A DNA stretch of 38,533 nt from Purshia tridentata (taxonomy: Eukaryota > Streptophyta > Magnoliopsida > Rosales > Rosaceae), in the NCBI GenBank assembly GCA_003254885.1, contig QANT01004890.1, positions 1 to 38,533 on the forward strand, written 5' to 3'. Numbering within the stretch: position 1 is the first letter of the stretch; each line of letters begins with the position of its first letter. A program made the position numbers and the translations under genes. The notes below the pieces were generated by a model. It saw only the letters and a list, made by a program, of their open reading frames with translations. It was not told the origin of the DNA and did not search any database. Shown here piece by piece: positions 32,954 to 38,533 of the stretch.

Positions 32954-34274
32954 CAAGGAAGGTGCAATAACCTGTAACTGATCTCCGTGTGGTTGGGCAA
33001 CTTGCCCAATCTGAGTCACAAAAGGCCTTAAGATTTAAGTTATTTTGAGATGGAAAGAGAAGGCCTTGACCTGGTGAATGTTTGAGATAATGTACCACTC
33101 GCAAAGCTGCTTTAAAGTGTGGCATTCGTGGCTGATGCATGAAGCGGCTAAGCATATGAACTGAGAAAATTATATCTGGCCGGGTTACAGTCAAATAGAT
33201 GAGACGTCCAACTAATCGGCGATATCTTGTGGGATCCTTCAAGATCTTTCCTTCAGTTGGGCTCAACTTCAAGTGTTGTTCCATTGGAAAAGAAGTAGGC
33301 TGAGCACCAAGAAGACCCATATCATCCAAAATGTCTAGGGTGTACTTGCGCTGAGAAATAAAAATACCGTGCTTTGAACGAGCCACTTCTATCCCAAGAA
33401 AGTACTTCAGAAGACCGAGATCTTTTATTCGAAATCGATCATGGAGAAAGCTCTTGAGTGACTGAATAGCTTCTGGATCATTTCCTGTGATGATAACATC
33501 ATCCACATATATTAAAATAACAGTAAATGAATTACCATGTTTCTTGGTAAAAAGAGAGTAATCTGCCAAGGACTGCTTAAAGCCTGCATCTTGGAGAGCA
33601 TGAGTAAATTTTGCAAACCAATTTCTCGATGCTTGTTTAAGACCATAGAGGGATTTGTTTAGTCGACACACAAGATTCTCCCCCTGTCGACTAACACCAG
33701 GTGGAGGAACCATATAGACTTCTTCATCAAGGTCTCCATGGAGGAACGCATTCTGAACATCAAGCTGATGAAGAGGCCAATCACGAACGACAGCAAGGGA
33801 AAGGAGACAACGGAAGGTAACCAATTTGGCAGTGGGAGAAATGGTTTCGGTGTAGTCCAAACCTTCTTGTTGCGTATATCCTTTAGCAACCAAACGAGCC
33901 TTATACCGTTCAATGGAACCATCAGACTTATATTTGATTCGGTAAACCCATTTGCAACCAATGGGTCTTTTACCATGAGGAAGAGTAGTTAATGTCCAAG
34001 TATTATTGGCAGCAAGAGCCTCTAGCTCTTTGTTCATAGCTTCACGCCACCGAGAATCTGTCTATGCTTGTACAAAAGTAGTGGGTTCCACAGAGCGAGA
34101 AATGGAAGCTACAAAAGAATGGTGAGCAGGTGATAAATGATGGTAAGAAAGAAAATTGTGGAGAGGATACCTGGTACCTTTTCCTTTTAGAGGAGATGAA
34201 AGTGAGTCCGATGATGGATGAGAGGATGATGACATGGCATTATATACATGAAAGTCACGGAGGAGGATGGATGG
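32954..34274 (-). pseudogene. copia reverse transcriptase and start of RNase H
   Basis: Conserved copia RT blocks appear in order: [31 protein letters not shown] start, [34 protein letters not shown], the catalytic YVDDVIITG (about 33500), [15 protein letters not shown], then [19 protein letters not shown] and the RNase H start [23 protein letters not shown]. The frame is intact from 34037 down to the solo LTR at 32953 and then reads into it for about 70 unrelated codons. Upstream, in-frame TAG (34062-34064) and TAA (34275-34277) separate it from integrase. Confidence 0.95.
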
Positions 34275-36472
34275 TTAGCGTATACGCTCCGAATGGCGTG
34301 GTTGAGGTGCTAAAGGTGGAACAGGAGAAGACAAGATAGGATTCAGTGGACTGTTTGTAGTTGATGGAGATGAGAGATCAGAACTAGGTGATAAAGAACG
34401 AGAACAAGGGGATAGAGGAGAATATGGTGCAGCAGGTGGCGTGGGTGGTGCCAAAGGTGGATTTGGTTCATATATGGGCTCAGATATGGGAAAAATGGGA
34501 GTGAGCTGGTCAGGTGTAGTTGTTAGAGTATGGAAAGGGAAAACAGTTTCATGAAAAATTACATCGTGACTGGAAAAAAATTGTTTAGTAGTTAAATCAT
34601 ACAACCGATAAGCTTTTTGACCAAAAGGATATCCGACAAAAACACATTTACGTGCTCGTTGATCAAATTTGTGTGCAGGAGTGAGATTAGTTGCAAAACA
34701 CAAACAACCAAAGACACGTAAATGTGAGTATGTTGGTGTGTGATGAAAAAGTTTTTCATATGGAGATTTACCAGACAAGATGGACGTGGGCAAACGGTTG
34801 ATTAAGTATGCAGCGGTAAGAACACACTCCCCCCAAAACAGAAAAGGCAAATGAGCATGGAAACGTAAGGCACGTACCATCTCAAGAAGGTGACGATGTT
34901 TCCGCTCAACCACTCCGTTTTGTTGGGGAGTGTAAACACATGTACGTTGATAAATGACTCCATGATCTGCAAAAAATCCTCGCAAAAAGTAAAATTCTGC
35001 ACCATTATCAACACGAATTTTTTTAATCTTTTGATTAAATTGATTTTCCACAAAAGCAAAGAAGGATGTAAGTAAACTTGCAGTTTCAGATTTAAATTTC
35101 ATCAAATAAATCCATGTGCAACGGGTGAAGTCATCAACAATCGTTAAAAAATAGTGGGCTCCCGAATGGGTGGGAACCTTATGGGGACCCCATATGTCAC
35201 AATGAATAAGTTCAAAAGGATGAGTACTAGAAATAGAACTTAAGGCAAAAGGTAATCTTGTTTGCCGAGCAAAAGGACAAGAATTACAAAATTTATTGGA
35301 ATCAAAAGAAATTGCAGGAAATTGTTGAGATAGAAATTTAAGACGAGCACTAGAAGGATGCCCGAGCCGCAAATGCCATAGACTATTGGATGTAGTAACA
35401 TTGAGAGAAATTGGAGAGCATGACGGAGATGATTTTGCTGGTTTCATGTAGTATAGATTGCCATGTCGCCTACCCCACCCAATCATCTTCTTCGATTCCA
35501 CATCCTGCAAAAGACAAAAAGTGGGATAAAAAATGGCACAACAATTAAGTGTTTGAGTGAGTCTAGGAATGGACAAAAGATTTGTGTTGAAAGTTGGAAC
35601 ACATAAAACATCTTGAAGTTCCAAATTTGAATCAAAAGAAACAGTTCCAATGGAATGAATTTTTGATGTTTCATTATTGGGTAAACGAACTGTTTGTGGG
35701 TGTTTTGGTGTTATGAAATTTTTGAAAAAATGTGGTGAGTTGGTTATGTGATCTGTGGCTCCACTATCAAGTACCCAAGCATTAGACAAATTAGGTGATC
35801 GTTCAGATAATAAACAAGTAGACAGAGGCAGACCTTGTGAGGGATAAATACCGTCATGACCCACCACGTTCATAAGTTGGCTGTATTGTTCATTTGAAAG
35901 GCCTGGTGCAATGGACTGAAGATGTTCTACTGTAGGTGAAGTGGTGTTCTGGACATTATGCACAGCAGAGGTATTCTTTGGTTGGGACTGATTGCTAGAA
36001 GAATACCGTCTGTTGCCAGCCCCATTGGTATTTGTAGGCCCACTCTTGTCATTTCCCTTGTGTAGAGGATGACCTGGTGGAAATCCCACAATGTAATAAC
36101 AATTCTCTATGGTGTGATGATCTCTGTCACAATTGCTACAATGCAGTGGCTCTTTCTTGTTATTCTTGAAATTGTTGCGTGAGGCAGGTCCAAAATTTCT
36201 TTGATTGTTAATGGCAAGCATAGCCATGCTTTCAGTGTGGGTACGAGTACCAGAGAGCTCTCGTTGCTTCTCTTCTTGAGATAACAGGGAGTAGGCTTTC
36301 TTCACAATGGGTAGAGGCTGCATAAGAAGTATTTGACCTCTGATTGCTGAATAAGACTCATTGAGACCCATTAAAAATTGCATAAGTCGTTGCCGCTCTT
36401 CTTTTCCTGCAACCGATCTCATAGCACCACATGTACATGGCTCAACATCATTGTAGGATGACAATTCACCCA
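34275..36472 (-). pseudogene. copia gag 3' part, protease and integrase
   Basis: A 732-codon open frame. In order: the rest of gag, ending with a CCHC zinc knuckle (CSNCDRDHHTIENC), a protease active site (WVLDSGATDHI), the GAG-pre-integrase region with the H-H-C-C zinc finger (HLRLGHPSS...CNSCPF), the integrase core with DIWGPH, VDDFTR and VDNGAEF, NGVVERKHRHLLEM, then the proline/serine-rich linker. It ends at a TAA (34275-34277) where related polyproteins continue. Confidence 0.95.
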
Positions 36473-36985
36473 AAGAGCTTTCAGTTTAGAATAATAACCA
36501 GCAAGTGATAATTGATCTTGATTATTCAAAGCAATGTCCCTTTGTATCTGAAAAATACGAGGAGCATTACTTTGAGAGAAACGCTCATTTAAATCTGACC
36601 ATACCTCATGTGCTGTGTCTGCATAGATCACGCTGTTTGAGAGATCAGATTCCATGGAATTGAGGATCCAAGAAAGGATCATGTCGTTGCACCGTTTCCA
36701 CAACTGAAATTTCAATGGTTCCATTGTTGACGAAGGTTTTCTGATTGAGCCATCAATGAAACCTGTTTTGTTCTTAGCACTCAAGGCTATGCTCATGGCT
36801 CTGCTCCAGGTGCTATAGTTGTCACCGACCAAAGGTTTTGAAACCAAAACCAATCCGAGGTGATCTGAATGATGTATGTAAAATGGGCTTGAAGGATCAT
36901 TGGCACCTTCAAAGCTTTTGTTAATGGATGATTCTGCTTTCTTGCTGTCAGGTGTCACACTAGAGTCATCACCATCGCCTGCCAT
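36470..36985 (-). pseudogene. copia gag, 5' part (frameshifted)
   Basis: Starts at ATG 36985, 38 bp inside the primer site. Contains the gag (UBN2/retrotran_gag) features NYSTWSRAMSIALSAKNKTGFIDG and WKRCNDMILSWILNSM, and continues to YYSKLKALW. There, in the G-run at 36467-36471, the frame is lost by what looks like a single-base deletion; the homologous continuation (GELSSYNDVEPCTCG) is in the next frame. Confidence 0.92.
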
Positions 36986-37023
36986 TGGAAGAGATCTGAC
37001 AATTTTCTCAGGCTATGAAGATA

Positions 37024-37035
37024 GCTCTGATACCA
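37024..37035 (-). other. Primer-binding site (initiator Met tRNA)
   Basis: TGGTATCAGAGC on the minus strand, complementary to the 3' end of plant initiator-Met tRNA and directly adjacent to the 5' LTR. It is intact. Confidence 0.95.
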
Positions 37036-37227
37036 TGTTAAATTTAAGAATAGTCTGTATATTTGATGTATGTATTTTACAATGGATGAGTACAACCATA
37101 TAAATAACCTATAACAAGCTTTCTCTCCAAGACACAGATCCTATAATTAAGCTATACAAATATGGTAAAGACAAAATAAGGAAACATTAATTCCTAAATC
37201 ATTGGATCTATATTCTGCAACTCAATA
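37036..37227 (-). repeat. 5' LTR of the copia element (192 bp)
   Basis: Same length as the 3' LTR, with six substitutions and no indel by my count, giving about 3 percent divergence since insertion. The age in years depends on an unknown substitution rate. Confidence 0.95.
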
Positions 37228-37860
37228 ATAGAGGCAAATAATTTTAAGCACAGTACCCAAACAAACCATATATCTTTAGCTTCGCCACTTCAAATCCAAA
37301 CAAATAGGAAAACCTCGATACCCAAACACACATTTGTTGAGGAAAACCAAAAAGAAACACATGCATTACTTAGTGACCATTATAAAAAAAAAAAAAAAAA
37401 AGATTGGGTTAATTTCCTTCTCCTATGCTTGACCAAATGGCATGGATGAATGGTTAATTTGTTTCTCCTATGCTTTATCGGTTTCTTATTGTTTATATTT
37501 GATTGACCATGGATATGTATATGATTACTTGAGTCTATGCCTGAACAAGGAGAAAATTCAATACTTATGAAAAATTAATTGAATGTGTGCCTGATCACAG
37601 ACATCTGAGTGAAAGTCGTCTTTATCAATTTGATATTTTTTCTTATTTAATTGAACATTAAATTTACATTTTTATTACAAGTAATTACTAATATCCCCAC
37701 TTTGGTCTTTCACCTTCCTATAAAACCCATCTTTTAATTGGGGTTTCTAACGGATCCAGTTGTGTTGCTTCCGACCCACAATTTGAGTTACCCGGTCCAT
37801 GTTTTAATTTTATACATTTAAGTTTCAGTTTTATTTCCGATTGCGCCCCTCTTTATTTGT
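37228..37860. other. AT-rich intergenic DNA, no gene seen
   Basis: Contains an A18-class homopolymer at about 37384-37401 and two related phrases (TTCTCCTATGCTTGACC and TTTCTCCTATGCTTTATC near 37420 and 37465) suggesting a small local duplication. No open frame of note. Confidence 0.4.

Positions 37861-37863
<3 letters not shown>

Positions 37864-37905
<42 letters not shown>
37864..37905 (+). repeat. (TC)n microsatellite, 42 bp
   Basis: Uninterrupted TC repeat followed by CGCTCGATCACTCTCTC. Such runs are common in plant 5' UTRs, so a plus-strand gene could begin beyond the window, but nothing here proves it. Confidence 0.95.
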
Positions 37906-37908
<3 letters not shown>

Positions 37909-37940
37909 CGATCACTCTCTCACATTATTCAAATCACTGC

Positions 37941-38146
37941 AAGCTTGAATTACACTAAGAAAAGTATACTTGTCAGGTGAAACTCCAGAACCCAACATCT
38001 CAAAGTAAAAGAGCAAAGACAAAGTCAAAGGAACCCATCATATCAAGCTTTAATTACACTAGGAAAAGTATACTTGTCAGGTGAAACTCCAAAACCCAAC
38101 ATCTTAAAGTAAAAAAGTAAGGCAAAGTCAAAGTAACCCATCATAT
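37941..38146. repeat. 104-bp tandem duplication
   Basis: Copy 1 (37941-38044) and copy 2 (38045-38146) share AAGCTT, AATTACACTA, GAAAAGTATACTTGTCAGG, TGAAACTCCA, AACCCAACATCT and CCCATCATAT with few differences. The copies are head-to-tail with no spacer. Confidence 0.9.
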
Positions 38147-38533
38147 TAAACCCTCTAATTATTAGTTCCAAGGAAACAACCAAAATATATGAAATACAAA
38201 AAGACCTTTCGATTAGTAGTTTAACAAAAATAACAGTAATCTAGAAAAGATTGATAAATAAGCTAATTCATATACTTGATTATACTAAATTCTCAAAATC
38301 TCTTAGATGGCTATAATTTATTCATTAATTTCAGATATGTACTTTTAGAATCCATATTTAGACTTCGAATTTGGAGCAGTTTTGTTTTTGTTAGGGGTTT
38401 CTTTCGTCAAATTTGGAGTTGTTACTGTTTGATATAATTATTTTAATTGTTACTATCCAACAATAACAATATGTGAGTGTGGATTTTATGTTTGTTTCAT
38501 ACAGATTTGTTTAAAGTGTAAGGCTTTCTAATA
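38147..38533. other. AT-rich end of window, nothing recognised
   Basis: No gene, repeat end or regulatory site that I can support. Confidence 0.4.

Larger units (their letters stand above)
31758..37227 (-). mobile_element. Ty1/copia LTR retrotransposon, degenerate, with nested solo LTR
   Basis: Read on the minus strand, the order is 5' LTR 37227-37036, primer-binding site 37035-37024 (TGGTATCAGAGC, initiator-Met tRNA, directly abutting the LTR), gag, protease, integrase, reverse transcriptase, RNase H, polypurine tract 31960-31950 (TTGAGGGGGAG) and 3' LTR 31949-31758. Integrase before reverse transcriptase makes it copia. Total 5470 bp, about 4.87 kb without the nested insertion. Defects are a frameshift in gag, two in-frame stops between integrase and reverse transcriptase, and a 592-bp insertion splitting RNase H. 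No target-site duplication is seen (CTTTT left, ATAGA right). Only one element is visible, so a recombinant between two copies is one explanation. Confidence 0.95.

Overview
The window is nuclear DNA from a dicot plant. It is AT-rich, its genes have many introns with plant-type GT-AG borders, and it contains plant LTR, Mutator-like and LINE-type repeats and long TC/AG microsatellites. I cannot name the species. A rosid tree would fit the protein flavour, but that is a guess.

Three complete protein-coding genes can be reconstructed exon by exon. (1) Plus strand, 4772-10488: diphosphomevalonate decarboxylase (MVD), the last step of the cytosolic/peroxisomal mevalonate pathway to isopentenyl diphosphate; 10 exons, 417 residues. 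(2) Minus strand, 15118-12120: a membrane-anchored alpha/beta hydrolase of unknown substrate; 4 coding exons, 346 residues; tail-to-tail with MVD. (3) Minus strand, 29434-19998: a chloroplast sodium/metabolite cotransporter of the BASS family, closest to BASS4; 14 exons including a 22-bp micro-exon, 417 residues, with a decayed LINE in its 2.5-kb intron 10.

The rest is intergenic sequence with transposon insertions. Two non-autonomous Mutator-like elements (16368-17570 and 30172-31268) each show terminal inverted repeats and an exact 9-bp target-site duplication. A Ty1/copia retrotransposon (31758-37227, minus strand) has 192-bp LTRs, a tRNA-iMet primer site and a polypurine tract. It is broken by a frameshift, two nonsense codons and a nested insertion. 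That insertion is a 592-bp solo LTR (32362-32953).

The most notable object is inside the solo LTR: a 10-bp-periodic array of heat-shock-element-like palindromes (32762-32902). It ends in five perfect alternating GAA/TTC units and lies upstream of a TATAAATA box, all on the minus strand. It looks like an independent, ONSEN-like heat-responsive LTR promoter, about 3 kb upstream of BASS4 and pointing toward it. Its heat response is inference; the motif array is directly visible.

The three genes show no operon-like relationship. MVD and the hydrolase may be an old conserved neighbour pair. Flanking stretches 1-4380, 17571-19990 and 37228-38533 hold repeats and microsatellites but no gene I can support.
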